Part shown: positions 24,222 to 35,209 of the stretch, piece after piece
How the letters are laid out: every line of letters starts with the position of its first letter
Numbering within the stretch: the stretch's first letter is position 1
Source of the DNA: Luzula sylvatica
Taxonomy: Eukaryota; Streptophyta; Magnoliopsida; Poales; Juncaceae
Length of the DNA: 64,000 bases
Direction of reading: 5' to 3'
NCBI GenBank assembly: GCA_946800325.1
Contig: OX326957.1
Span: 19,875,591-19,939,590, forward strand
Position numbers and translations under genes: made by a program
The notes under the pieces: model-generated
What the model was told of the DNA's origin: nothing
Database searches by the model: none
Seen by the model: only the letters and a program-made list of their open reading frames with translations

Positions 24222-24444
24222 TCGATTCATACCATAAATCCTCGATTCGAGACGAATTCTTTATCGAATCTGATTCGAGCACCAATTCTCCAATTCGAGC
24301 ATCAATTCGATTGAACCTCGTCTGCGAAAACCTGCACTCGCTAATCACACCTTGCACCAGTCGATAGAGAATTGTGACAAACCGATTCAGAACCTCATCT
24401 TTGCAGCACTTGAGTTCGAGTCTCGATTCCGGTTTGGCCTCCAT
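24187..24444 (-). CDS. Possible small or truncated coding exon, unrecognised
   Basis: Minus-strand ATG at 24444 opens an 85-residue frame MEAKPESRLELKCC... rich in Glu, Arg and Ser; the last residues run into the AACCCTAA-type minisatellite. Upstream on the same strand lies moderately GC-rich sequence and a CT run (24884-24950 read on the minus strand), an arrangement common in plant 5' leaders. It may be the first exon of a gene captured by the Helitron ending at 21990, or chance. I recognise no domain. Confidence 0.3.
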   Translation of the reverse strand: MEAKPESRLELKCCKDEVLNRFVTILYRLVQGVISECRFSQTRFNRIDARIGELVLESDSIKNSSRIEDLWYESNKGYFQQILAI

Positions 24445-24878
24445 CTCGAGAAGCATTAATTGGAATTAGGTGAATTCTGCAATCGATTGAAGCCCCCAAT
24501 TCTTGATTCAGAACTTCAAAAGGAATTGCAGACCCCACCGTTAGAAGTTCCAGATCAGATCGAGTTTTAAGATCGAAGCCGAGCAGTTCTAGAACTTGCA
24601 GTTCTCTTCATTCAACCGTCAGTCGCTCGGACCTTTACTAGCCACCAGACGAGCCCATCGATCCAGACGAGCCACCAGCTCCACAGCTCCGGCTCCTACC
24701 GTAGTTATCTCCTCCGTCACCAGGATTCAGCTCGCCTGCACCAATCCGCCGTTCTCCAATCAGGTTCGATCTGATTGGTTCGATCTCGTCCTCCATTCCC
24801 GTTCTTCCCGATCGCGAGAAGGAGAAGATCCGTTAGAGAAGAAGAGCACCGGGTTAGCGGATCCGAGCTCTGGGCGTC

Positions 24879-24883
<5 letters not shown>

Positions 24884-24950
<67 letters not shown>
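24884..24950. repeat. (GA)n microsatellite
   Basis: About 33 GA dinucleotides, followed by shorter interrupted GA runs to 25045. Confidence 0.95.
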
Positions 24951-24956
<6 letters not shown>

Positions 24957-25045
24957 CGCAAGAGTGCAGAGAGAGAGAGAGCGAGAGGGAGAGGGGGGTC
25001 GGGTTGAGAGAGAGGTTTAGGTTTGGGTTACGAGAGAGAGAGAGA

Positions 25046-25768
25046 ATCCTTGCTAATCCTATGTATATGATCATAACCAGACTAAGTGGGCGATCATATA
25101 TTACAAATATCCATAATGATATTGTGCATAGCGCACCATAAAGCACGAAAATACCGGAGGGACCCAGACAACGAAACATTTAAAAAAAACCCAACCAACA
25201 AAACCGAACATAGATCCCATGGCTCAAAGACATCATAAGGAGATTAGACAGTCAACATCAAATCACTCACACAAAGCTAATCCAGAGACTGAATCGAAAC
25301 CAATCAAGAACCACATCACAAATCACGCTACTTATATCAATCAAGCCCACACAACAAAAATCAGATGACAGATCAAACGACAGAAATTGCTGTGATGACG
25401 TGGAAACCTGGTATCATCTGTTGGTTCAAATTTCCGGTTGTTTGATTATCTCAAAAACAATGTCGATACTACTAAAGAAATCTATCGAGGAAAATGTGTA
25501 GGAGATAGGTACAAAATGAAATGAGAAAATCAATCAAGAATAGCAACGAACAAGACATCGAAGAATCGCGAAGAAGATCAAGATGTAGAAGAATCACGGA
25601 ATCAAGACATCGAAGATTCCGCAAAGTGGGATATCAATCTAATCACCAAAACATAGTATAGGTATTCCTAAACTTGTTTATGTATGATTAAGCTCAAAAT
25701 AAAGTCAAACAATTATATTCGAAATCCATCAAATTGATGAATTAAAATAAAAGGCTGAAATCAGTACG
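25046..25768. other. Non-coding stretch before the palindrome array
   Basis: A-rich sequence with internal repetition of GACATCGAAGA and AATCACGGAATCAAGAC words near 25550-25620. No domain-bearing frame. GCAAAGTGGGATATC near 25630 faintly resembles a retroelement polypurine tract but is not followed by an LTR-like TG. Confidence 0.4.
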
Positions 25769-26291
25769 TCCGTTACAACGGAACTCATTGTCCGTTATAA
25801 CGGACATACTCGTCCTATTCAAGATTGGAATTCACAACATAGTCCGTTATAACGGATTAACCAATCCGTTATAACGGATTCAATCAAAGCGTTGTAACGG
25901 AATAATGTCCGTTACAACGCTAATTAAATCCAAACTTGAAGGATGTCACAGAAGTATGTCCGTTACAACGGACATATATGTCCGTTGTAACGGACATTGA
26001 ACTCACTTCAGTATAATACTCCTCTCTTCATGTCCGTTGTAACGGATTAACCAATCCGTTATAACGGAATGCCTTACGGGAATTAAATTCTAACTGAAGT
26101 AGAGTTCGCAGTATGATGTCCGTTATAACGGACACAATAGTCCGTTGCAACGGACTTCATAACACAGACTTCCGTTATGACGGACATATGTTCCGTTGTA
26201 ACGGACTGTGTAACAATTCGAATATAACAGCCGTAACGGCTAGTTTTGACTTATGGTCCGTTATAACGGACATTCAGTCCGTTATAACGGA
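25769..26291. promoter_or_regulatory. Array of ~17 palindromic 14-mers, probable enhancer
   Basis: Within 523 bp I count about 17 sites of the form TCCGTTRYAACGGA, most fully palindromic and many extended to GTCCGTTATAACGGAC. They sit at 25769, 25790, 25831, 25863, 25957, 25979, 26030, 26052, 26117, 26139, 26172, 26192, 26257 and 26278 plus weaker ones. Spacers are unrelated and vary from about 6 to 50 bp, so this is not a simple tandem repeat. Each arm carries AACGG, the core recognised by plant MYB proteins (as in the MSA element of MYB3R factors). A TATA box follows at 26332. I infer a promoter, possibly the U3 of an unrecognised LTR. Confidence 0.6.
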
Positions 26292-26312
26292 CTATGCAGA
26301 AAATACAAGGTT

Positions 26313-26350
26313 GGGAAGGGTCTATGTGTTCTATAAATAGAACCCTTCCC
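26313..26350 (+). promoter_or_regulatory. TATA box inside a perfect nested hairpin
   Basis: TATAAATAG (26332-26340) lies in the palindrome GTTCTATAAATAGAAC (26328-26343). This is itself flanked by GGGAAGGGT (26313-26321) and ACCCTTCCC (26342-26350), so the whole stretch can fold into a stem. A CT-rich leader (CTCATTCTCTCTACTCAC) follows, as expected about 25-35 bases after a TATA box. It lies 40 bases after the last palindrome of the array. Confidence 0.62.
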
Positions 26351-28903
26351 TCATTCTCTCTACTCACTTCAACCATTCAGATTATACATTTAAAAGAGAG
26401 AATCATTGCTAGACTTTTGAGCCTTTTAATCTTCTAAAACAATCTTAGAGATTAATCCTTCTTTCTTTCCCTTCTAAATACTATTCCCAACTTGAGGGTG
26501 ATCATTCTCGCTCTCATAATCTTATTTTTTATTAGATTGATTGGGACACCCAAATTAGGGTTAACAAATTAGACAAAATGGACTTAATCGAGGTCAGTTT
26601 TTGAAAATTAGAGCTGAATTAGGAATCATTACAGTTGAATTAGGATTTATTGTAGATAATTTGGCAAATTGGGACTGAATTAGGGATATGAATGGTTAAA
26701 TTTTGGTTTAATATGGCTAAAATATTTTTAAATTGAACTAGATTAAGGCATAATTTGGTTATTTATGACTTGATTATTGTTAATTTGGTTAATTTAGCTT
26801 TATGAATTACAATGACTTACTTTTTTTTGTTTGGAGATATATCTCAGGTTGAAATACTCCAAAGTTGAAGTAGTACTTGGAAGTTGAAATGGTCAAATTA
26901 TTTTTTCGCCGCCGATAGCTTCTGCCATCATTGTCCGGATTGAGTGCCATATCAGATGATCGAACAATTCCCCCCTCATTCTCTCATGCTGGGGCCTCTA
27001 GCAGTTCAATTTAGAGGTTAGTTCTATTTCATTCACACCTAGTTTTCGATTACGAGTTTTTTGTTATTTTAGGTGAATTGGTGTCGATTTTGTTAATTCA
27101 GAGATTTTTTTTCAGGTTTTGTTCGAAGTCAAAATGCTCGAGGTTAATAAACGGACTTGTGGATGAATTATGTAAAAAGCAAAAGAAATAGGGTTTAAGT
27201 TATGATTGTGTCTTTGTAAGGATTTATATTTGTAGATTATATGTATGTCAAGTGAAGGTTATGTTTTAGAATTGTAATGAAGTGATTTGTATTAATGGAT
27301 TGATTTGTTATAATTGTAATGAAATTTGTAAGCACTTTGATGATGTTGATGATTCTTCTTGTACAGATTCTTGTACAATTAAAATGTAGGGATTTCTGTC
27401 AAATATGTTGTAACGAAGCGAAGATTATGTTTGAGGACAATTTATTGTCAAATGTATTACTAGTAATGATAAAACATCATAACACAATTTCATTCGAGGA
27501 CAATTTGTTGTCATTTAGGGCAAAAATTTACTAACATAATCATTTACAAAAAAAACAAGACAAGACAACAAAACTAAAATAAAATATAGATATAATGATA
27601 TATAGCACTTCAATTCCTTTAAAAAGAAGATATATAACACTTCAAAATATCAATTAAAAGAACCTCATAAGAACACCTGCATTGGCTCTATTATCATGTA
27701 TATCGTATGCTGAAATAAAATAAAACAAATACAATTTCATATTTTCGAGAGAACACCCTCTTTATTCATATATACAAAATCACCCCGTAAAAATAAAAAC
27801 CTTGTACATAACCATGAATCTTGTCGACCCTGGATTCCCTTGTCTCCCAGATCGGCCTCGAAGCTAAAAAAACAAAATAAAAATAATTCAAAAACCCTAT
27901 ACTCAAAAATAATTCAAAGACAATTGAATTAAGATATAGTAAATGATAATAAATTGTGTTGAGATTATTTTATGCATACCCATTAATGCAAGCAAGGCTG
28001 TTGAAGATGGTCCCCAATTTAATTTCTGAAAAACCCTATACTCAAATAAAAAATTAGATTTTAGTGAAATTGTAATTTGCGATTTTGAAAAGGAGATAGT
28101 GAAATCTACCTTTTGAGTTTTGATAATTAGTCACATCTATACAAAATTAGCATCAATTAGCATCAATTTCCTGATAATTTAAAAGCATTTTGTTAAGACA
28201 GGAACTTGTAATTATCCAATTGTGTAGATTGAATAGTGTTGCACGTAAAAGAGTTAGAGAGATGTGTTGCTATATTTTATTAAATCAGTTAATTTGAAGG
28301 CATCAAATTACAAAAGTAATTTTTTTTCTGCACATCAGATTGAAGAAATTAGATGAATTTGACCTGGAACTTACTGTGGATTCTAGGATTCCGCAAAATT
28401 CAAGTTCTGTGGCGTCGAAGGTAAGGTCAGACTCCAAGCTCCAGCAGCCGTCGTCAAGTTCTAACCGTCGTTGTCAGAGAGAGGGGGAATCACCGTTCGA
28501 AGTGGATTCGCATCCAATCAATTATGGATCGTCGCCAAGTTCTAGCAGTCGTCGGCAACCTTGTACTTGGGGGTGATTCTCGACCACAGAGAAGAGAAGA
28601 GAGAGCATTGGGTCGTGGATTCACAACATGCTGTGAATCACCATCGCCTGAGAAATGGCTTGAATCGCCATAGAACTTGTGAAGAGAGAAACTCGTGGAG
28701 AGGGAAGACGCGACAGGCAGCCATTTTCACTTAGGACCGAGGTACAGCGAAGAGAGAGAAGGGTCGGAGAAAATGACTTAAAGATAGTGTGTGTTTTTTG
28801 ATTTAATCCTAGCCTCTGATAAAATAGATCAACGGTCCATAATATAGAGTTCAATATGGGAGTCCAATCTTGATGTCAAGGAATACTCTCCTATATATAT
28901 ATA
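26351..28903. other. Possible transcribed leader, then unassigned DNA
   Basis: The CT-rich leader after the TATA box is followed by AT-rich DNA with GAATTAGG repeated about five times (26570-26690), and no convincing start codon. A 78-residue frame at 28340-28576 is Ser/Pro-rich and unrecognised. 28620-28800 is moderately GC-rich. No gene can be supported. Confidence 0.4.
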
Positions 28904-29657
28904 GGGGAATTCTTCAAAAACCCCCCAATTTTTCTGAAAATTCTGAAAAACCCCCTATATTTTTTAGATTCCCTAAAAAACCCCCTATATTTTTTGTTTC
29001 TTCAAAAACCCCCTTAAATTTTTTAGATTCTCTCAAAAACCCCCTATCTTTTTATTATGTTTTTTAAAAATAGCCATTATACCCTTTAGTTTTATTTTTT
29101 AAATTTCTATAATTTAATAAATAATGAATATATATTAAACTATTATAAAAAAATTAAAAATAAATAATACATGATATTATAATATTATAATAAATAATAT
29201 ATAGTATTAAAATATTATAATAAATAATATATAGTATTAAAATATTATAATAAATAATATATTGATATTAAAATATCATTTTTAACAATTATTATAATAT
29301 TTTAATATCAATATATTATTTATTATAATATTTTAATACTATATATTATTTATTACAATATTATAATATCATGTATTATTTATTTTTAATTTTTTTATAA
29401 TAGTTTAATATATATTCACTATTTATTAAATTATAGAAATTTAAAAAATAAAACTAAAGGGTATAATGGTTATTTTTTAAAAAAACATAATAAAAAGATA
29501 GGGGGTTTTTGAGAGAATCTAAAAAAATTAGGGGGTTTTTGAAGAAGTAAAAAATATAGGGGTTTTTGAGAGAATCTAAAAAAGATAGGGGGTTTTCTAA
29601 AAGTAGAGGGGATTTTTCAGAATTTTCAGAAAAGTTGGGGGTTTTTTGAAGAATTCC

Positions 29658-29659
<2 letters not shown>
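28904..29659. mobile_element. Foldback (long-hairpin) element, 756 bp
   Basis: The whole element is one long inverted repeat: it begins GGGGAATTCTTCAAAAA and ends TTTTTTGAAGAATTCCCC, and the arms (about 28904-29283 and 29290-29659) mirror each other nearly throughout, including CCCCCTA modules near the ends and a short AT-rich TATTAAAATATTATAATA tandem near the centre. It is flanked by TA-rich DNA on both sides, so a TA duplication is possible but ambiguous. Transcription through it would give a ~370-bp double-stranded RNA. No coding capacity. Confidence 0.9.

Positions 29660-29709
<50 letters not shown>
29660..29709. repeat. (TA)n microsatellite between two elements
   Basis: About 25 TA dinucleotides separating the foldback element from the MITE. 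A similar run lies at 29942-29976. Confidence 0.95.
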
Positions 29710-29711
<2 letters not shown>

Positions 29712-29938
29712 GCTTCTATCATACACCCTTTTCCTTATCATACACCCATTTTCAAGGGCATTTGGAGTAATTATCCATTTATGAATATTTAAGGTAAGAT
29801 ATCAAATATTGGAATTTTTTGTTGTTCATTTAAACAAAAATCTCCATAAAAGATAAATTTTATGATACACTCTTTTACAAATATAATTAATTGCTAAAAT
29901 ACCCAAAATACCCTTGTAAAAGGGTGTATGATAGAACT

Positions 29939-29941
<3 letters not shown>
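29710..29941. mobile_element. MITE, 232 bp, TIR GGGNNTTCTATCATACACCC
   Basis: Left end GGGCTTCTATCATACACCC and right end, read inward, GGGAGTTCTATCATACACCC: about 20 matching terminal bases. It is embedded in TA repeats, consistent with a TA target. A degenerate relative sharing interior order (GAGTAATTAT, TAAATTTTATGATA) is at 58888-59145. Confidence 0.85.
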
Positions 29942-29980
<39 letters not shown>

Positions 29981-30756
29981 CCTACTATAATATTTTACAA
30001 ACACTTCTCTCAATTTTTACTGTGCCACGTCATTTTTTTTATACCAAACGAGTTATACCGGATTTCAAATAGTCGGTCAACTGTAATTAAATGTAGAACT
30101 GTAATTAAATGTAGAAGCGTCTCATCTCTCTCACTTTTTCACTGCGTCTCTTCCTTCACTCACACCTCACCTCTCATAGAAAAATGCCATGGAACAAGCC
30201 TATCGGATACTTCACTAAACTTCACGCCTCACTGAGAAGGAAAATTTTATCTCTGCCGCCTCTCACGAGGAAGAGGTTCATCTCTTGATGCCTTGCACGG
30301 AAGAAAATCTCCCATCTCTTCACGCCTAGCACTGAAGGAAGTCTCCGTCTCTTAAGCCTCTCCAGATTCATTTGTAAGGTACTTACCAGTCTTCTTCTCA
30401 AAACATTTAGCCATTTATCTTTCTTCCTCTTCGCTGTCGACCCGATTTTCTTTTTTGCTTTTTCATTTTTCCCGATTTTTGAGAGGAAAGTTCCTGCTTC
30501 CACCACTCTCTCACGCCTCACACAAGTAAAGTCGCTTCCTTTCTCTTTCGATTTGTTTAACTACTCTTTCTCTCTCTCTTTGGTTTTCTAACCATTTGAT
30601 TTCAATGGTTTTTCTCCGATTTTACATGGGTTAGTTTCTGCTAGGAATATCATTTTGATTCCTTCTCGGTTGTCGCTTGAAAAGAGCTTCATATATCTCC
30701 CCAAAGCATCATCTGAGACCACATCATTTGTGTCTTACAGTTTTTTTTTTTTTTTT

Positions 30757-31227
30757 AAACAGATTTGGTTACCACAATCTCATGATTCAAAAGGCAAATT
30801 TATGTGATGACAAGGTGTTCGTCGAAATTACCGTAATATAAAAAGGTATAATTTTTTTTTTAAGTTTTCAAATCTATTTATTAGGCATGAAATTTACTTA
30901 CAAGCATTTTTTTAAACAGATTTCGTTACCACAATCTCATGATTCAAAAGGCAAATTTATGTGATCATAAGCTGTTCGTCGAAATTACCGTAATATGAAA
31001 AGGTAAACATTTTTTTTTAAGTTTTCAAATCTATTTATTACGCATGAAATTTACTTATAAACATTTTTTAAACAGATTTGGTTACCACAATCTCATGATT
31101 CAAAAGGCCAATTTATGTGATGATAAGGTGTTCGTCGAAATTACCGTAATATAAAAAGGTATAATTTCTTTTTTAAGTTTTCAAATCTATTTATTAGGCA
31201 TGAAATTTACTTATAAACAAACCCCTT
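30757..31227 (+). repeat. 157-bp tandem repeat (3 copies), each an exon-like unit
   Basis: Copies start at 30757, 30914 and 31070 with AAACAG followed by ATTTSGTTACCACAATCTC. Each has a splice-acceptor-like end (AAACAG), an ~83-bp core reading through DDKVFVEITVI in one frame, and a donor-like AAAAGGTATA or AAAAGGTAAA. A diverged fourth core follows near 31275 (TAG, GCTATCATAAATTG, reading DHKVF). This looks like tandem duplication of one exon with its introns. Confidence 0.8.
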
Positions 31228-31704
31228 TATTAATTCAGTGACATATTGTTTTTTTTCCCAATTTAATTGAATAGGCTATCATAAATTGAAAGGAAAGAGT
31301 CGTGATCATAAGGTGTTTTACAAAATTACTCTAAGAAGTTTCTTCATATTTGAAGATTCGAATAGTAAACAACTTTCATAGGTATTATCCATATCTGTAT
31401 TTATTTTGTATTAATGATTTGGACTTGAATTCATTATTTATCTTTATTATTTGAAGTTTCTTCATATTTTTTTCATAAGTTACTAATCAAAATTGAATTA
31501 CAATAATGCCCCTGTATTCAAGAATATAAACAATTAATTCAATTGACCGTCAATTTTAGTAACTAATCAAAATTGATGTTTAATTACAATAATGCCCCTG
31601 TAATTTTTAAATGAATTGACTGTTAATTCGTTTCAGTTTTGGCACGCGTCAATTAATTGTTAATTATGATTTTTTTTTGTGATTTTTTAATCTTTTCATT
31701 GCAG

Positions 31705-32063
31705 GGGTTTTTATGCAAGTAAATTTCTGGGTCATTTCAATGGAGATCTCCAGTGGAATGTGTGGCCCACATTGTACCGGTATGATTTCTGGACCAAAAT
31801 CGTGTGATTTGAAGTTGTGAGCAATGCTCTCAAAACCTCTTCTCCAGGCCTTAAATTGAAAATTGTATTTTCTTTTTTTTTTCTTTTCCAAATCATTAAA
31901 AATTGTAATTTGTGATTTTGAGTATATTTTTTGGAATTGGTACAGGTACCCAGGATTGCTCCATAAAACCCTCAATATGGTCAAGAAAATCGGCATTTCG
32001 TACCAGTCTCGCATACTCGAGCCATATCTTTTTTGGGTGGACAGCTTTTATTGCTCAATCAAG
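31705..32063 (+). pseudogene. Captured exon pair with intact splice sites, unrecognised gene
   Basis: Exon 1 (31705-31779) is preceded by TTGCAG and followed by GTATGA; exon 2 (31946-32063) is preceded by GGTACAG and followed by the consensus donor GTAAGT. Joined in phase they encode GFYASKFLGHFNGD..., then YPGLLHKTLNMVKKIGIS and LEPYLFWVDSFYCSIK without a stop. The shared frame across the junction and the canonical sites show real gene origin. I do not recognise the protein. In the next possible exon (32230-32252) the frame meets TAA, so the copy is truncated. It lies downstream of the exon-like repeats, perhaps from the same parent gene. Confidence 0.65.
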
Positions 32064-33952
32064 GTAAGTTTACTTTTATACCCCTATAAAACGTTGAATT
32101 GTCTTATTTATTCCCTATAGCACAGGGTATTTTGCATTTGTACCCTAATTTTTTTTTTCTTTCTTGAAAGGAATGTGAGTATCCACTTGCACCAAAACAA
32201 CAAAATAATGTGCGTGTCACCATTTTCAGATCGGATGCGTGCATTTGTAAAGGTACGATTCGCACCTTTTGCACTTAGATCCAATAAATTATCATATTCT
32301 AATTTCATCCAAACATAATTAATATGCGGATTCATGATAATTTCAGATTTTAGAGGGGTGTATTTGATATTTTCAGATTTGAAATATTTTCATATTTTAG
32401 ATGGGTATTTTTGATATTTTCAGGTTTTGTAAGTGTATTTATGAAACTTTTAAGATTTTATTTGATATTTTAAGTGTTAGGGTATTCTAGAAATTTTCTG
32501 ATTTTGGAAGAGTGTTTTTAAAAAAAAATTCAAATTTTATATGAGAATATTTGGTATTTTCATGTTTTAATAGGAGCAATTTTGATATTTTCAGGTTTTA
32601 ATACCTTATTTTTAAGTATTCATATTTTAGATTGGTTGGTTTGATATTTTCAGGTTTCATAAGGGTATTATTGAATTTTTAAAATTTTGGATGGGTAATG
32701 TTCGACATTTGCAGATTTTCGATGATTATTTTTGCAATTTTCATATTTTTGAATCGTATATTTTTTTTGATATATCCAGGTTTTGTAAGGAAAATTTTGA
32801 ATTTTTCTTGTGTTAGAGGAGGTAGAGTAGTATCGTATACAATATTCTTTACATTACACGTAAAAAAAACATCATTTATTACCATAGTTGAGTATACTTT
32901 TTTTTGCTTATCATTTGAAATATTTCTCAGGTTATTTGTTCAAATTTTTGTAGCAATTATTTTTATTGATAATGAAAAATAACACACTTTTGTTGTAATA
33001 CCCCATGTTAGAACAAAAATTAAATTAAATAATATCCTATGTTGAAAAAAATAATGTTCTACAAATAATTTAAGATTTAATTAGCATATGGATTTATCTT
33101 TTATGGGCCAGCCCTATTTTGTAAATAAATAATATACTTTAGTTTAATATAAATGATTTAAAGATATAAAATAAAGAGGACCTTTGTGCATAATAGACAT
33201 TATCTGATAAACCTTAGTGATATAAAATAAAGAGAAAATTCACGACTCATATGATTCATTATCTGATAGCACGAATCATATTCTTGGTGATATCCTAAAC
33301 AGAGGAGAAAGAATAAGATGGAGAAAAAGGAAAAAAAAAAGAAGACAAGCAGCAGTATAAGGAATAAATAATAAGTTTCTCACGCCTCCAACAAATCCTT
33401 CTCAGATGTTTCTTAGGTCGTGTTGCAGTTACATCCGGATTGGAGTGTGACATTTGTAGCTATCACATTTGTAACTCTTTGCCCTTAGTAAGATGTTGAT
33501 TAATTAAGTAAATTCTCATTTCAATCTCATTGTTTTGATCCAGTAACCATATTAGTATTTTTTTTTTTTTTGACAAATTCAATTCACTACTGGATATTGC
33601 AAATGTTATTAATCTTGTAGCAAGCATGAACTTATATAAGGAACCGACAAGTATGTATTGATATAAGATAAATAGTAAGCGAAGCATGACAAAGGGAAAT
33701 GCATGATTTATTTGAATTGAATTGTAACGACGAATCACATTTCTTTATTGAGGAAGATTGTATAATTATCCCTCTTAAGTTATAGTAATTTGTTGGACAA
33801 ATAAAATATAGTAAAGATTTTCTTAGTTTGTATATACTTTTATGTATTTAAAGTAAATATTAAGTTCAACAAATTTTAAATAATTATTTTTCTAGACAAA
33901 TATGAGTAAAACATATCAAATACCCGCAGCGAAGTCGCGGACATTTTACTAG

Positions 33953-34810
33953 TATATATATAATGTGTATTGCCATTTAATTATATATAATTGATATTTA
34001 AGATGTTTAAGAAAAATACAATGCACGTGTTGAACAGCTTCACGTCAAATACATTCATGCAAAATCCATTGTAAAAACACAATTTGATTTTGTATTAGTT
34101 GAATCATGTATTTTATATTAGCTGAATCATGTATTCGAAATGACATGACTACAAAATATATATATTTATAGGAACAATATTCATATGTGCATGATTCATT
34201 TCTTCCATTAAAATCAAAAGAACCTTATTATATATCATAAAAATAGATAGTTCAATAAAGCTGAAAAAACGAGATATCCGAGAAAATCTTAAAATTATTA
34301 TTATTGAGAATAAGCTTTCTTTCATTTCTCAGGTTTCTTTGCTTGCAACAACCATAAAAATAATTTGACGGTTGTCCACAAATAAATACACCTGATCATA
34401 TATTTTGATTAACGGAACATGTGTTAGACAAATATGGTGGAGATTATGTTGAAGATATGTTTCTTTTGATTATAAAATACGATAAAATGAAAAAAAAAGA
34501 AATAAAATAACAACAATAGGGGTACCAATTTATAAAATTATGTTAGGTGATTATCATTTTTTTCCGAAAATAAATCCGTGATATTAAACATATAAAAGTA
34601 GTTTATTTTCTCATTTATTGAACAATGTATTGATGTAAGTCAATTTTCTCAATTATCTGTCGTAGTTTATTTTCTCATTTATTTCTCATGTACTTCGGAG
34701 ATTAATTCGGAATAAGCCCAAATTAATGAAGAATATTCGGCCAGAATTTCGAATTGTATATTCATGTATCCACATTAGTACAAGCCCTATAAAGTTGAGT
34801 GATAATTTAT
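33953..34810 (+). repeat. Repeat unit copy d, block 1
   Basis: Directly after the Helitron: TATTGCCATTTAATTATAT, AATGCACGTGTTGAA, then GAAATGACATGACTACAAAA, ATATTCATATGTGCATGA, TTTTGATTAACGGAACATG and CTCATGTACTTCGGAGATTA, all in the same order as in copy b. Confidence 0.7.
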
Positions 34811-35201
34811 AACAAAAAATTAAACCACCAATCAAATTTATTTTTCCAATGTTAAATTGCTAAAAAGCCATTATGTACATTAAACATATAAAAGTACGAG
34901 ATTCACAGAATTTTTTTTTTCTGAATATTTTAAAACCTCCTTTTTTTATAATAATAAAACCTATATGAATTAGATTTCATTTTTGTTTATTTTGTTTAGA
35001 AATAAAGCATTGGATGGCATTATTTTTGTATGAACCAAAATATATTTTATTATTCATATTAAACTTGCTATTTATTTTATTATTTTAATAATTCCTCTGA
35101 TATTTCAAACAATAATTTCAATTTTGTAATGATTTACATATAATGAATGCATTAATTGAACATGTAATTCATTTAATCCATACAAAATATTTAATGTATC
35201 C
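34811..35201. other. AT-rich DNA, no gene seen
   Basis: Nothing recognised except A/T homopolymers and the left target octamer of the hAT element that follows. Confidence 0.5.
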
Positions 35202-35209
35202 TTAATACA

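Larger units (their letters stand above)
29980..33952 (+). mobile_element. Helitron (3973 bp, plus strand) with captured exons
   Basis: The 3' end is well supported: ACCCGCAGCGAAGTCGCGG hairpin then ACATTTTACTAG before host T at 33953. The 5' end, TCCTACTATAATATTTTAC after host A, is the typical TC start and is the best candidate. Inside are 157-bp tandem repeats with exon-like cores (30757-31227), two captured exons (31705-32063) and a long AT-rich tail with repeated TTTTGATATTTTCAGGTTT words (32340-32720). No Rep/helicase domain was seen. Confidence 0.8.

Noticed and set aside
24596..25141. Plus-strand 181-residue frame across the GA microsatellite
   Set aside because: Most of the product is the Arg-Glu repeat from (GA)n; no domain or codon bias supports it.
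25769..26291. CRISPR array
   Set aside because: Regularly recurring palindromes suggested it, but spacers are irregular in length, this is a plant nuclear sequence, and there are no cas genes.
26113..26340. 75-residue frame overlapping the palindrome array
   Set aside because: Its content follows the repeated palindromes; it has no domain and ends inside the TATA hairpin.
25419..26572. LTR running from TGTTGG to TTAACA around the palindrome array
   Set aside because: The ends do not form matching tips and no 5-bp target duplication or primer-binding site was found, so I left it only as a hypothesis.
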